From: Erwinia sp050410775
GTDB taxonomy: Bacteria; Pseudomonadota; Gammaproteobacteria; Enterobacterales; Enterobacteriaceae
DNA: 64,000 nucleotides
Assembly (NCBI RefSeq): GCF_050410775.1
Contig: NZ_CP191229.1
Reading direction: 5' to 3' (one strand)
Part shown: positions 1 through 8,754 of the stretch, one piece after another
How positions within the stretch are numbered: position 1 is the first letter of the stretch
Layout of the letters: each line of letters starts with the position of its first letter
The notes under the pieces: generated by a model
What the model saw: the letters and a program-made list of their open reading frames with translations, nothing else
Database searches by the model: none
Told to the model about the DNA's origin: nothing
Translations under genes and position numbers: made by a program

Positions 1-1862
1 GACCGCTCGCCGCCAGCTGGCACGGTATAAAATTCCTGAATGCGGCCCGCGACGGCGCTGTCCTGCCCATCCTGCATCTCAATGGATATAAGATTGCCAA
101 CCCAACGCTGCTTGGCCGCGCCAGCGACAGTGATTTACAGCAGCTCTTTAGCGGATATGGCTATGAACCGCTGTTTGTGGAGGGCGAGGATCCACAGCTT
201 ATGCACCGGCTGATGGCGGAGGTGCTGGATAAGGCTTTTGACCGCATCCGCCAGTTCCAGCAGGAAGCCAGAAGTGACCAGGCGCACAGCGCTGTCCCGC
301 GCTGGCCGATGATTGTGCTGCGCAGCCCGAAAGGCTGGACCGGTCCCAAAACGGTCGATGGCAAGAAAGTTGAAGGCTTCTGGCGCTCGCACCAGGTGCC
401 GGTTTCCGCATGCCGGGAGAATGATGAGCATCGCCATATCCTGGAGGACTGGCTGAAGAGCTACCGGCCTGAAGAACTTTTTGACGAGGCGGGCAGCCTG
501 AAGCCCGAGCTGAAAGCGCTGGCACCGGAAGGCGATAAGCGAATGGGCGCCAGCCCCTATGCCAACGGTGGACGGTTGCGTAAAGAGCTTAACGTTCCGG
601 ATATCCGTCAGTTTGCCGTGGAGGTTAACAAACCCGGCGAAACGCAGGAGCAGTCAACGGCGGTGCTTGCCAGCTATCTCAGCGCTATTTTCAGCCAGAA
701 CCCGGATAACTTCCGCCTGTTCGGCCCGGATGAAACCGCCTCCAACCGCCTGAGCAAGGTTTTTGACGTCACCAGCCGTACCTGGATGGAAGCTATCCGC
801 TCCTATGATGAACAGCTCGCGCCCGACGGCAGAGTGATGGAAATTCTCAGTGAACATCAGTGTCAGGGCTGGCTTGAGGGCTACCTGCTGACCGGCAGAC
901 ACGGGCTTTTTACCTGCTACGAAGCCTTTATTCATATTATCGATTCCATGTTTAATCAGCATGCGAAATGGCTGAAGGTCACACGCGATCTGCCGTGGCG
1001 AAAACCCGTTTCATCGCTGAACTACCTGCTTTCATCCCACGTCTGGCGCCAGGACCACAATGGCTACAGCCATCAGGACCCGGGTTTTATCGATCACGTT
1101 GCCAACAAGAAAGCCGATATTGTCCGCATCTATCTGCCGCCTGACGCTAACACGCTACTCTGGGTCGGCGATCACTGTTTGCGGACCTGGAACCGTATCA
1201 ACGTGATCGTGGCGGGCAAGCAGCCGGAGCCGCAGTGGCTGAGTATGGATGAAGCCATTAAGCACTGCGAAAAAGGGATGGGCATCTGGCCCTGGGCCGG
1301 GAATGAAAAGCCCGGCGCCTCGCCTGACGTTGTGATGGCCTGTGCGGGCGATATCCCAACAATGGAGACGCTGGCGGCGGTAGACCTGCTGCGGCAGATG
1401 CTGCCCGAGCTGAGCGTCCGGGTGGTTAACGTCGTCGATTTACTGGCGCTGCAAACCAAAGATCAGCATCCGCACGGGTTGGGCGAGGAGGAATTTGACG
1501 CCCTGTTCACTCAGGATAAACCCGTTATCTTCGCCTTCCATGGCTATCCGACGCTGATCCACCGGCTGACCTATCAACGCAATAATCACGCTAATTTCCA
1601 CGTGCGGGGCTTTAATGAAGAAGGCACCACCACCACGCCATTCGATATGACCGTGCTGAACGGGCTGGATCGTTATCATCTTGCGCAGGAAGCGATTATG
1701 CGCGTCCCCGGCCTGCAAGAGCGGGCAGCAGAGGTGCTGGACCAGCTGGAAGAAAAACTGGCGGCTCATCATGCTTACGTCCGGGAACATGGCGAGGACA
1801 TCCCCGAGGTACAAAACTGGAAATGGCCATCGCAGACCAGTGAAGGCGAGGCACCAGAGTAA
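1..1862 (+). CDS. xfp: Phosphoketolase, 5' end outside the window
   Basis: A thiamine-diphosphate enzyme that cleaves xylulose 5-phosphate (and often fructose 6-phosphate) with phosphate to acetyl phosphate and an aldose phosphate, in the cytosol. The frame is open from base 3, so the true start lies upstream and about 620 C-terminal residues of a family of roughly 790 are visible. Conserved blocks include SWHGIKFLNAARDGAVLP near the window edge, the YEAF motif, HVWRQDHNGYSHQDPG and, near the C-terminus, HGYPTLIHRLTYQR and TTTTPFDM. These mark the middle and C-terminal XFP domains. E. coli K-12 has no such gene. A strong terminator follows within 6 bases of the stop, so it ends its transcript. 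Whether it uses fructose 6-phosphate cannot be told from the sequence. Confidence 0.95.
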   Translation, partial: PLAASWHGIKFLNAARDGAVLPILHLNGYKIANPTLLGRASDSDLQQLFSGYGYEPLFVEGEDPQLMHRLMAEVLDKAFDRIRQFQQEARSDQAHSAVPRWPMIVLRSPKGWTGPKTVDGKKVEGFWRSHQVPVSACRENDEHRHILEDWLKSYRPEELFDEAGSLKPELKALAPEGDKRMGASPYANGGRLRKELNVPDIRQFAVEVNKPGETQEQSTAVLASYLSAIFSQNPDNFRLFGPDETASNRLSKVFDVTSRTWMEAIRSYDEQLAPDGRVMEILSEHQCQGWLEGYLLTGRHGLFTCYEAFIHIIDSMFNQHAKWLKVTRDLPWRKPVSSLNYLLSSHVWRQDHNGYSHQDPGFIDHVANKKADIVRIYLPPDANTLLWVGDHCLRTWNRINVIVAGKQPEPQWLSMDEAIKHCEKGMGIWPWAGNEKPGASPDVVMACAGDIPTMETLAAVDLLRQMLPELSVRVVNVVDLLALQTKDQHPHGLGEEEFDALFTQDKPVIFAFHGYPTLIHRLTYQRNNHANFHVRGFNEEGTTTTPFDMTVLNGLDRYHLAQEAIMRVPGLQERAAEVLDQLEEKLAAHHAYVREHGEDIPEVQNWKWPSQTSEGEAPE

Positions 1863-1867
1863 ACGTG

Positions 1868-1890
1868 GGGCGGCGTGACGCCGCCCTTTT
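1868..1890 (+). terminator. Intrinsic terminator after phosphoketolase gene
   Basis: Perfect 8-bp stem GGGCGGCG / CGCCGCCC with a TGA loop followed by TTTT, starting 6 bases after the phosphoketolase stop codon. It also lies just beyond the stop of the convergent LysE-type gene. Confidence 0.9.
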
Positions 1891-1895
1891 CAGCC

Positions 1896-2477
1896 TCAGG
1901 ACAGCGCTTCAACCAGCATCCAGCATGTTGTGACCACCAGCGAAAGCGCCATCACGGTATTAAATAAACGCAGCTTCCACTCGACCTGCAAATGCCTTCC
2001 CAGCCGGTCTCCCAGCGCGGCCCATATCAGAATACAGGGCAGATTAAGTAGCATAAAACCCACCATCACCACCAGAATGCCGCTGCTGGCGGTATACATC
2101 AGCGCCACGTTGGTTGCCATCAGCCAGGCCTTTGGATTAACGGCCTGAAACAGCGCGCCGGCGACCATGGTCATGGGGCGGGCTTTCTCACGCAGTTCCG
2201 GCGCCCCGGCGCGAAAAATTTTCCAGGAGAGCCAGAGCAGATAGCCGCAGCCCAGTAAGGTAAGTGGCACCCTGACTGCGCTCATCCATTGTAACAGCAC
2301 CTCCAGCAGCATTCCGGCGATCGCCGTCTGTATAGCACAGCCAACCATGATCCCCATCAACATGGGCAGCGTTCTGCGCATACCAAAATTCACGCCTGAG
2401 GTGGCCAGCATCAGGTTATTTGGGCCTGGCGTTATCGACATTACGGTTACATAGCTGAAGAAAGAGGGATCAAGCAT
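1896..2477 (-). CDS. LysE/RhtB-family amino-acid exporter
   Basis: Inner-membrane protein of 193 residues with about six hydrophobic segments, typical of the LysE/RhtB superfamily, which exports amino acids or similar small metabolites. The family signature TPGPNN lies at residues 16-21. The open frame begins at 2510, but the ATG at 2477 fits the family start (MLDPSFF) and has an AGGA Shine-Dalgarno 9 bases upstream, so I chose it. It is divergent from a MocR-type regulator, an arrangement in which the regulator commonly controls the exporter in response to an amino-acid or PLP-linked ligand. That regulatory link is inference. The substrate is unknown. Confidence 0.85.
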   Translation of the reverse strand: MLDPSFFSYVTVMSITPGPNNLMLATSGVNFGMRRTLPMLMGIMVGCAIQTAIAGMLLEVLLQWMSAVRVPLTLLGCGYLLWLSWKIFRAGAPELREKARPMTMVAGALFQAVNPKAWLMATNVALMYTASSGILVVMVGFMLLNLPCILIWAALGDRLGRHLQVEWKLRLFNTVMALSLVVTTCWMLVEALS

Positions 2478-2559
2478 AGTCAGGTGTCCTGCATCAATAG
2501 AGAACACCATGTTAAAAGCGGAGCTTCGATGGTAACAGATTCAGAAACAGACTATTGTT

Positions 2560-2596
2560 ATGGGTACAGTCAGACCTGACTGGCTATTGTACCCAT
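2560..2596. promoter_or_regulatory. Nested inverted repeats, probable MocR operator
   Basis: Outer arms ATGGGTACA (2560-2568) and TGTACCCAT (2588-2596) form a perfect 9-bp inverted repeat with a 19-bp spacer. Inside it, overlapping the left arm, CAGTCAGacCTGACTG (2567-2582) is a second perfect palindrome with 7-bp arms. The element sits between the divergent exporter and regulator genes, just upstream of the preferred regulator start at 2614. Operator function is inferred from position and symmetry. Confidence 0.6.
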
Positions 2597-2613
2597 CAAC
2601 AGCCGAGGCCATT

Positions 2614-4071
2614 GTGTCCATTGTCGATTCTCCCGAAAGCACGCTCTATCATCAGCTGGCGGAAACGCTGGCTTCCGCCATCCACAGCGGCACTTTTCCA
2701 CCCGGCAGCCGCCTGCCAGCAATTCGTCGCTGCGCCAGTAATCATCAGGTCAGTGTCAATACCGTCCTGTCGGCCTACCGGATACTGGAGGACCGTGGAC
2801 TGATCGAAGCCCGCCCCCAGTCGGGTTACTATGTGCGGGGCGTGCTGCCCGCAGTGAAAGCGCATAATGAGCATGGCGCCAGGGTACTTTCGCCGGGAAG
2901 CGAGAAGCTGGATTTGATCGATGCCGTTTTTGCTGCCCAGAATCATCCGGACTATACCAATATCTCCCTGGCCTGCCCGCAGAACAGCGACTTTTTCCCC
3001 ACGGCAAAACTCAACCGCATCATGGCATCTCTGCTGCGCAGGGAGCCGGCGCTGACAGGCCGCTACGCGCTGCCCCCGGGTAGTGAACGCCTGCGCCGTG
3101 AAGTAGCCCGCCGCGCAATGGAGCTCGGTATGACGCTGAGCGCCGGAGATATTACGCTGACGCACGGCTGTATGGAGGCGCTCCAGCTCGCCCTGCGCGC
3201 AGTGACCCGCCCCGGCGACTGCGTCGGGCTGGAAACCCCCACCTATTTTTATCTCTTTCCTTTGCTTGCCAGTCTGGGCCTGAACATCATTGAAATCCCG
3301 ACAGATCCCCAGCACGGTATGTCGCTGGATGCGCTGGAGCTGCTGTTACAGGAGCAGCGTCTCCAGGCCATTATCGCCATGCCCACCGTGCAGAATCCGA
3401 TGGGATGCACCATGAAGCTGGAGGACAAAAAACGGCTGGCGCACATGGTTAACCACTATCAGGTGCCGCTGCTTGAGGATGGTCTCTATGGTGAACTTCA
3501 GTTCTGCTGGCCGCTGTCGCCTGCCGTTAAGGCTTTTGATCGGGAAGGATGGGTTATCTACTGCACCAGCTTTACCAAAACCCTGGCACCGGATTTTCAC
3601 GTTGGCTGGATGGCGGCGGGACGCTTCAGCGGAAAGCTGGCGAGATTAAAGGCCGTCTCTTCGCTGGCTGAGTCACGGCTGTTATCTGAAACCATCGCGC
3701 TTTTTCTGGCCTCAGGCGGCTACGATCGTCACCTGCGTACGCTTCGCCGCCGCTATGCGGCCCAGCTGGATGAGGCGCGTGGCATTATCGCCCGCCATTT
3801 TCCCCAGGGCACCCGCGCCACGCTACCCAGCGGCGGCTTTGTTTTTTGGGTGGAACTGCCCGGGAACGTTGACGGCGTTGCGCTGTTTCACCGGCTGCTG
3901 CTGGAGAAAATCTGTCTGACGCCGGGCGCACTCTATACGCTGAGCGAGCGTTGCCGCAGCGCGCTGCGGCTTTCCTGCTGCTATCCCTTTGACGAACGCT
4001 ACACCTATGCGCTGAAACGCACCGGTGCGCTGGCCTGTGAAATGAGCGGAATAGCAGCGGGCATGGCCTGA
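2614..4071 (+). CDS. MocR-type (GntR HTH plus aminotransferase fold) transcriptional regulator
   Basis: A 485-residue fusion of an N-terminal GntR-type winged helix (about residues 10-75; contains PPGSRLPAIR and SVNTVLSAYRILEDRGLIEA) with a fold-type I aminotransferase domain (about 110-470). The PLP-binding residues are visible: Asp289 and Tyr292 in LEDGLYGE and Lys322 in TSFTKTLAP. It most resembles the YdcR/PdxR group. The frame is open back to an ATG at 2560, but that would place the operator-like palindromes inside the gene. The GTG at 2614 has a GAGG Shine-Dalgarno 5 bases upstream and starts just before the HTH. It probably regulates the divergent exporter gene (inference); the ligand is unknown. 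Confidence 0.85.
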   Translation: MSIVDSPESTLYHQLAETLASAIHSGTFPPGSRLPAIRRCASNHQVSVNTVLSAYRILEDRGLIEARPQSGYYVRGVLPAVKAHNEHGARVLSPGSEKLDLIDAVFAAQNHPDYTNISLACPQNSDFFPTAKLNRIMASLLRREPALTGRYALPPGSERLRREVARRAMELGMTLSAGDITLTHGCMEALQLALRAVTRPGDCVGLETPTYFYLFPLLASLGLNIIEIPTDPQHGMSLDALELLLQEQRLQAIIAMPTVQNPMGCTMKLEDKKRLAHMVNHYQVPLLEDGLYGELQFCWPLSPAVKAFDREGWVIYCTSFTKTLAPDFHVGWMAAGRFSGKLARLKAVSSLAESRLLSETIALFLASGGYDRHLRTLRRRYAAQLDEARGIIARHFPQGTRATLPSGGFVFWVELPGNVDGVALFHRLLLEKICLTPGALYTLSERCRSALRLSCCYPFDERYTYALKRTGALACEMSGIAAGMA

Positions 4072-4073
4072 TG

Positions 4074-4697
4074 TCAGGGCGTGCCGTTTCTTCCCCAGGT
4101 GGCATAGCCTTTACGCTGGGTCAGCCTTTCATAGTAGGCGCGTACGGCAGGCAGGTCAGCATGCTCAAGCGGCGTTTCATACCAGCGATTAACCGACAGC
4201 CCGATGGGAATATCGGCCAGAGAAAAGGCGCTGCCGGCAACGTAAGCGCCGGTACTTTCCAGCTGCTGGTTAAGGATGCCCATCGTATACGTCCACCCTT
4301 TGCAGGCTGCGGCCAGCAGGCGCGGATCCCGATGGGCCGGGGAGTGCCGTACCAGGGACATAAAAGCATAGCGCCAGGCGGTGTTCAGTTCGGTCGCCTG
4401 CCAGTCGATCCATTGATCAACGCGCGCGCGTTCACGGGGATTAAGCGGATAGAGCCAGCTTCCTTCACCGGCATTGGCGAGATAGCGAATAATGGTATTG
4501 GATTCCCACAGGACAAAATCTTGATCCTGAATAACCGGGATCATGGCGTTAGGATTAAGCTTTTTAAACGCCGCCTCCTGCGGCGAGCGGAAGCCCTCTC
4601 CCCACTCTTCCCGCTCAAAGGCAATACCCAGCTCATCACAAGCCCAGAGTACTTTTCTGACGTTAATCGACGAGGTGCGTCCCAGTATTTTCAGCAT
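4074..4697 (-). CDS. Glutathione S-transferase family protein (GstB-like)
   Basis: A cytosolic GST-fold protein of 207 residues: an N-terminal thioredoxin-like domain (about 1-80) with RTSSINVRKV and the glutathione-site motif WESNTIIRYLA, then an all-helical C-terminal domain. The pattern (R-x-x-S-x-N-V-x-K-V near the N-terminus, LNPNAMIPV) is close to E. coli GstB. The ATG at 4697 is chosen over the open frame start at 4718 because GAGGG lies 10 bases upstream and homologues begin MLKILGR. It converges on the MocR gene with a 2-base gap and is divergent from the PhzF-like gene with only 44 bp between start codons, so the two probably share a compact promoter region. The substrate is unknown. 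Confidence 0.85.
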   Translation of the reverse strand: MLKILGRTSSINVRKVLWACDELGIAFEREEWGEGFRSPQEAAFKKLNPNAMIPVIQDQDFVLWESNTIIRYLANAGEGSWLYPLNPRERARVDQWIDWQATELNTAWRYAFMSLVRHSPAHRDPRLLAAACKGWTYTMGILNQQLESTGAYVAGSAFSLADIPIGLSVNRWYETPLEHADLPAVRAYYERLTQRKGYATWGRNGTP

Positions 4698-4741
4698 AAT
4701 ATTGTTACCCTCAAACAAATGACTTCAGGAGGGCTTTAACT

Positions 4742-5608
4742 ATGACGCAGTTACGCGCTTTTAAACAGGTTGATGTGTTTACCTCTTCGCCGCTGGGCGG
4801 CAATCCGCTGGGCGGCAATCCGCTGGCAGTAATTATGGACGGGGCGGGCCTTACCGATGAGCAGATGAAGGCGATTGCACGCTGGACGAACCTGTCCGAG
4901 ACGACCTTTGTCCTGCCGCCCGACCATCCGCAGGCTGATTACCGGGTGAGGATTTTTACACCAGATACCGAGTTTCCTTTTGCTGGCCATCCGACGCTTG
5001 GCACGGCTCACGCGCTGCTTGAGAGCGGCATCGCCCTGAAAACGCCCGGTCAGATTGTGCAGGAGTGCGGGCTTGGTCTGGTGACGGTAAAATGCGCTGC
5101 CGACGGTGCGCTGGCCTTTGCGGCGCCTGAAGCGATTCTGACCGGATTCAGCGACGCCCCGCTCGGGGCCGCCCTTAACAGCGAGGCGATTGAAACGCAG
5201 CTGCCGGTCACCGTCGCCGATATGGGCATTCGCTGGCTGCTGGTGCCCATGACGTCAGCCGAAGCGGTACTGGCGATTAAACCCAACGTGGTGGAGTTTG
5301 AACGCCTGATGCGTAAAGCCAGAGTGGACGGCGTGATGCCGTTCGGGCCGCTGGATGGTGAACCGGAACGCTATGAGGTGCGCGGCCTGCTGACCGAACG
5401 GGGATCGCTGGTGGAGGATCCGGTCACCGGCAGCGCCAACGCCTGTCTCGCCCGCTATTTCCAGGCGCAGGGCGTGGAGCTGGACTATCGCGTCCGTCAG
5501 GGAACGGCGATTGCGCGTGCGGGCCGGTTGAGCGTCACTTATGCGGCAGATGGCGTCTGGATTGGCGGCCAGACCCTGACGGTAATTGAGGGCACCCTGC
5601 GCCTCTGA
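4742..5608 (+). CDS. PhzF-family isomerase/epimerase-like protein
   Basis: A 288-residue protein of the PhzF fold (two diaminopimelate-epimerase-like halves). The family hallmarks are present: the catalytic Glu in LSETTF (Glu53), the loop FPFAGHPTLGTAH, and the C-terminal EDPVTGSANACLARY. In phenazine producers PhzF isomerises dihydro-3-hydroxyanthranilate. No other phenazine genes are nearby, so this is one of the many PhzF-like proteins of unknown substrate. A clear AGGAGG Shine-Dalgarno sits 9 bases before the ATG. Near the N-terminus the residues PLGGN are duplicated by a 15-bp tandem repeat, giving a five-residue insertion in a loop that normally reads N-P-L-A-V once. Confidence 0.88.
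   Translation: MTQLRAFKQVDVFTSSPLGGNPLGGNPLAVIMDGAGLTDEQMKAIARWTNLSETTFVLPPDHPQADYRVRIFTPDTEFPFAGHPTLGTAHALLESGIALKTPGQIVQECGLGLVTVKCAADGALAFAAPEAILTGFSDAPLGAALNSEAIETQLPVTVADMGIRWLLVPMTSAEAVLAIKPNVVEFERLMRKARVDGVMPFGPLDGEPERYEVRGLLTERGSLVEDPVTGSANACLARYFQAQGVELDYRVRQGTAIARAGRLSVTYAADGVWIGGQTLTVIEGTLRL
4790..4826 (+). repeat. In-frame 15-bp tandem duplication in the PhzF-like gene
   Basis: CCGCTGGGCGGCAAT occurs at 4790-4804 and again at 4805-4819, followed by a partial third copy (CCGCTGG, 4820-4826). It encodes PLGGN twice and keeps the frame, consistent with replication slippage. Confidence 0.95.
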
Positions 5609-5641
5609 CGTCGCAAAGAGCGCCCTGTTTTCTCTGAACGT

Positions 5642-6400
5642 CTAGAGGAACATTCCGCCCGATGCTTCAATACGCTGCCCGTTGATCCAGCCGCTGCGAT
5701 CGCTGAGGATCTGCGCGATCGCATCGCCAATATCATCCGGCTTACCGACGCGTCCCAGCGCCGTCTGTGAGGCAACAAAGGCGTTTACTTCCGGATTATC
5801 GCGCACCATACCGCCGCTGAAGTCGGTTTCAATCGCCCCCGGCGCCAGGATATTGACGGCAATGCCCCGCGCGCCCAGCTCTTTCGCCTGATAGCGGGTC
5901 AGCACCTCCATCGCCCCTTTCACTGCCGCATAGGCGCTGGAGCCGGGCAGGCTGAAGCGGGCCAGGCCGCTGGAGATATTGAGTATCCGGCCACCGTCAG
6001 CCATCAGCGGAAGCAGCGTTTGGGTCAGAAAAAACGGTCCTTTGAAATGGATGTTCACCATCTCGTCAAACTGCGCTTCCGTCGTTTCCATAAAGCTGGC
6101 ATGCAGCGCCGTGCCTGCGTTGTTGACTAAATAATCAAAGGCGTTGCGTTGCCACACCTTATTAAGCTGTTCTTTAACGGCTTCAGCAAAAGCCACGAAG
6201 CTACTGCTGTCAGCTACATCCAGCTGTAGCGCCACGGCACGAGCACCCGTCGCCTCAATGCGTCTGACAACCGTCTCTGCTTCCTGCCGCTGACTACGCC
6301 AGGTCAGAATGATATCAACACCCGTTTTCGCCAGTTTCAGGGCCGCATTTTCACCTAAACCCCGGCTGCCGCCGGTGATCACTGCAATTTTCTGGTTCAT
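5642..6400 (-). CDS. Short-chain dehydrogenase/reductase (classical SDR)
   Basis: A 252-residue cytosolic NAD(P)-dependent oxidoreductase. It shows the cofactor loop TGGSRGLG (9-16), NNAG (93-96), the catalytic Ser in NISSG (about 144), Tyr157 and Lys161 in YAAVK, and a C-terminal NGQRIEASGGMFL typical of 3-oxoacyl-reductase-like SDRs. The start at 6400 (MNQKIAVITGG) has GAGG 9 bases upstream and is preferred to the longer open frame to 6439. The gene is divergent from a LysR regulator, which likely controls it (inference). Its substrate cannot be named. An arginine after the second glycine-loop strand (TWRSQ) suggests NADPH preference. Confidence 0.88.
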   Translation of the reverse strand: MNQKIAVITGGSRGLGENAALKLAKTGVDIILTWRSQRQEAETVVRRIEATGARAVALQLDVADSSSFVAFAEAVKEQLNKVWQRNAFDYLVNNAGTALHASFMETTEAQFDEMVNIHFKGPFFLTQTLLPLMADGGRILNISSGLARFSLPGSSAYAAVKGAMEVLTRYQAKELGARGIAVNILAPGAIETDFSGGMVRDNPEVNAFVASQTALGRVGKPDDIGDAIAQILSDRSGWINGQRIEASGGMFL

Positions 6401-6514
6401 TTTTCTTTGCCTCTGGTTATCTGTGGACAAAAAAAGCATATTACCTTCACGTTCAGCTATAAACTGCCTTAAATACGCTTTACTGTTTCATTAATAACAA
6501 CAATGAGCGCAAAA

Positions 6515-7414
6515 ATGGATAAAATTCACGCAATGCGGGTCTTTATCAGGGTCGCGGAATTAAAGAGTTTTACCCAGGCCGCTGAGGATCTGGGTCTGCC
6601 CAAAGGTAGCCTTTCCCGCCAGCTACAGGCGCTGGAAAATGCGTTAGGCACCCGGTTACTGCAGCGCACCACCCGCCGGGTTGAGCTTACCCATGACGGT
6701 CAAATCTACTTCGAACGCTGTCGTGATGTTCTGGCAACTCTGGAAGAGATGGATTCGCTGTTTCAACACGAACCCGCTACCCTCAGCGGACGCCTGCGTG
6801 TGGACATGCCCGTTAACCTGGCGAGTGATTATATTATTCCCCAGCTTCCGGCTTTTCTTCAGCACTACCCCGGCATTGAGATTGAGCTTAGCAGCAGCGA
6901 CAGGCGGGTTGATGTAATACGTGAAGGTTTCGACTGTGTTGTCCGTATCGGTGCGCTGGAGGATTCCGGGTTGATAGCGCGACCGCTGGGGCATCTGAAA
7001 CAGATCAACTGCGTCAGTCCCGGCTATATTGAACGTTTCGGTACGCCGCGCTTGCTGGAAGATCTCTCGCAGCATGCGGTCGTGCATTATGGTCAGCAGC
7101 TGGGCATGCAGACGCCGGGTTTTGAGTTCTTTGACGGAAAAAACCGGCATATGATCAAGACCGGCGGTGCGTTAACGGTCAACAGTACGGCGTCCTATCG
7201 CGCTGCCTGTCTGGCGGGCCTGGGCATTATTCAGGTGCCGGAAATAGGGGTGAAAACGGCACTCAACGAAAAAAAGCTGGTCGAAATCCTGCCGCATTTT
7301 CTTGCCGCTCCGCTGCCGGTTTCGCTGCTTTATCCCCATCGCCGCAACTTGGCCCGCCGCGTCCATGTCTTTATGGAATGGCTGACGCAGGCACTGAAAG
7401 GCTACGTTGCCTGA
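6515..7414 (+). CDS. LysR-family transcriptional regulator
   Basis: A 299-residue DNA-binding regulator: an N-terminal winged HTH (about 1-60, AELKSFTQAAEDLGLPKGSLSRQ) followed by an effector-binding domain of the PBP2 type (about 85-295). It belongs to the large CrgA/DmlR-like subgroup (begins MDKIHAMRVF). The ATG at 6515 matches that subgroup better than the in-frame ATG at 6503. It is divergent from the SDR gene with about 114 bp between starts, the usual LysR arrangement, so regulation of the SDR is likely but inferred. The inducer is unknown. Confidence 0.88.
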   Translation: MDKIHAMRVFIRVAELKSFTQAAEDLGLPKGSLSRQLQALENALGTRLLQRTTRRVELTHDGQIYFERCRDVLATLEEMDSLFQHEPATLSGRLRVDMPVNLASDYIIPQLPAFLQHYPGIEIELSSSDRRVDVIREGFDCVVRIGALEDSGLIARPLGHLKQINCVSPGYIERFGTPRLLEDLSQHAVVHYGQQLGMQTPGFEFFDGKNRHMIKTGGALTVNSTASYRAACLAGLGIIQVPEIGVKTALNEKKLVEILPHFLAAPLPVSLLYPHRRNLARRVHVFMEWLTQALKGYVA

Positions 7415-7473
7415 GCAGCGGCTATAATTTTAGCCATGCCGGAATTTAACGAAGGTTTAGAGAAGAAGGACTT

Positions 7474-8478
7474 ATGAAGGAAAATCAACCAGCAGAAAGC
7501 CAGCGTGACGAAGAAAAGCCGCTGATCAATTTCAGGACCGGAAACGCTACGGTTGATAAATCCATCTCGCGGGTTTCGCGTTTTATCAGCTGGTTTCAGT
7601 CCATTCCTGCCGTTGCTCACTTCCTGCGGGCCGGCGAGCGATTTACCGACCGTCTGGGTAGCCAGTTTGGCGCTGCCATTACCTATTTTTCGTTTCTGTC
7701 TTTAATCCCGATACTGATGGTGTCGTTTGCCGGGGTGGGGTTTGTGCTGGCGTCCAATCAGGATTTGCTGACTGAACTGATCAATAAGATCGTGAATAAC
7801 ATCAGCGATCCGACGCTGGCGACCACGCTGAAGAATACCGTTAATACGGCAGTTCAGCAGCGTACCACCGTCGGCCTGACCGGTTTAGCTATCGCGCTCT
7901 ATTCTGGCATAAGCTGGATGGGGAACCTGCGCGAAGCCATACGGGCCCAGTTCCGGGACGTCTGGGAACGGAATAAGCAGGACCAGGAGAAGATCTATTT
8001 TAAGTACACGCGCGACCTCATTTCACTGATGGGCCTCGTCCTGGCGCTGATCGTAACGCTTTCACTGACGTCCATTGCAGGGGCGGCCCAGGCGGCTATC
8101 GTTCGTGCTCTGGGCCTGGAAGGTATTGAGTGGCTGCGACCCGCTATGACGCTGATCGCCCTGTCGATCTCAATTTTTGCCAACTATCTGCTCTTCTTGT
8201 GGATTTTCTGGATTCTGCCGCGCCATAAGCCGCGTAAGAGAGCGCTGTTACGCGGTACGCTGCTGGCGGCAATTGGCTTTGAGATCATTAAATTCATTAT
8301 GACCCTTACGCTGCCGAAGCTGGCTTCTTCGCCTTCCGGTGCCGCCTTCGGCTCGGTGCTTGGGCTGATGGCCTTTTTCTACTTCTTTGCCCGACTTACG
8401 CTGTTCTGTGCCGCGTGGATCGCGACGGCGAAGTATAAAGATGATAAGCCCATCGAGTCAGGTCACGGTAAGCCGTAA
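7474..8478 (+). CDS. yhjD: YihY/BrkB-family inner-membrane protein YhjD
   Basis: A 334-residue polytopic inner-membrane protein with a soluble N-terminus (about 70 residues) and about six membrane segments. It matches E. coli YhjD in length and in long shared blocks such as QFGAAITYFSFLSLIPILMV, NTAVQQRTTVGLTGLA and GAAFGSVLGLMAFFYFF. The molecular role is not settled. In E. coli a YhjD variant suppresses the need for Kdo on lipid A, which links the protein to lipid export. AGAAGGA lies just before the ATG. A second YihY-family member begins beyond the right edge of the window (63918-64000). Confidence 0.9.
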   Translation: MKENQPAESQRDEEKPLINFRTGNATVDKSISRVSRFISWFQSIPAVAHFLRAGERFTDRLGSQFGAAITYFSFLSLIPILMVSFAGVGFVLASNQDLLTELINKIVNNISDPTLATTLKNTVNTAVQQRTTVGLTGLAIALYSGISWMGNLREAIRAQFRDVWERNKQDQEKIYFKYTRDLISLMGLVLALIVTLSLTSIAGAAQAAIVRALGLEGIEWLRPAMTLIALSISIFANYLLFLWIFWILPRHKPRKRALLRGTLLAAIGFEIIKFIMTLTLPKLASSPSGAAFGSVLGLMAFFYFFARLTLFCAAWIATAKYKDDKPIESGHGKP

Positions 8479-8754
8479 TCGTCCACGTCTTCTGAGGCAG
8501 CGGTAGCTGAGCAGGCTTAAGGCCTCAGCCGTGCCGCCCCAGAAGGCGGAAAGCGCCCGATTAAAGAAAAGGCTGGCGAAAGGTAAAGGTTGCGCTGGCC
8601 AGGATGGCTGGCGCGTCTGTTGCACTCTGTCGCGGTCGGATAGAGGTAGGTGCGGCGGGTAATGTTACTCACAGTTCAGGATCTGTTTGCGAGTCCGCTC
8701 TTTATCACTGACCTGAAAGCGCAATGGCGTTCGTAGCAGGCACTTTCTCTGAGG
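8479..8754. other. Intergenic region with no recognised gene
   Basis: About 276 bp between yhjD and the end of cdh. I see no open frame with homology. A loose hairpin (GCTGAG / CTCAGC around 8508-8531) follows yhjD but has no T-run, so I do not call it a terminator. Confidence 0.5.

Noticed and set aside
4071..4739. 222-residue plus-strand open frame opposite the GST gene
   Set aside because: It lies entirely antisense to a gene with clear GST motifs and its translation shows no recognisable family.
4742..5608. Phenazine biosynthesis locus suggested by the PhzF-like gene
   Set aside because: None of the other phz genes is nearby; PhzF-fold proteins are common and mostly unrelated to phenazines.
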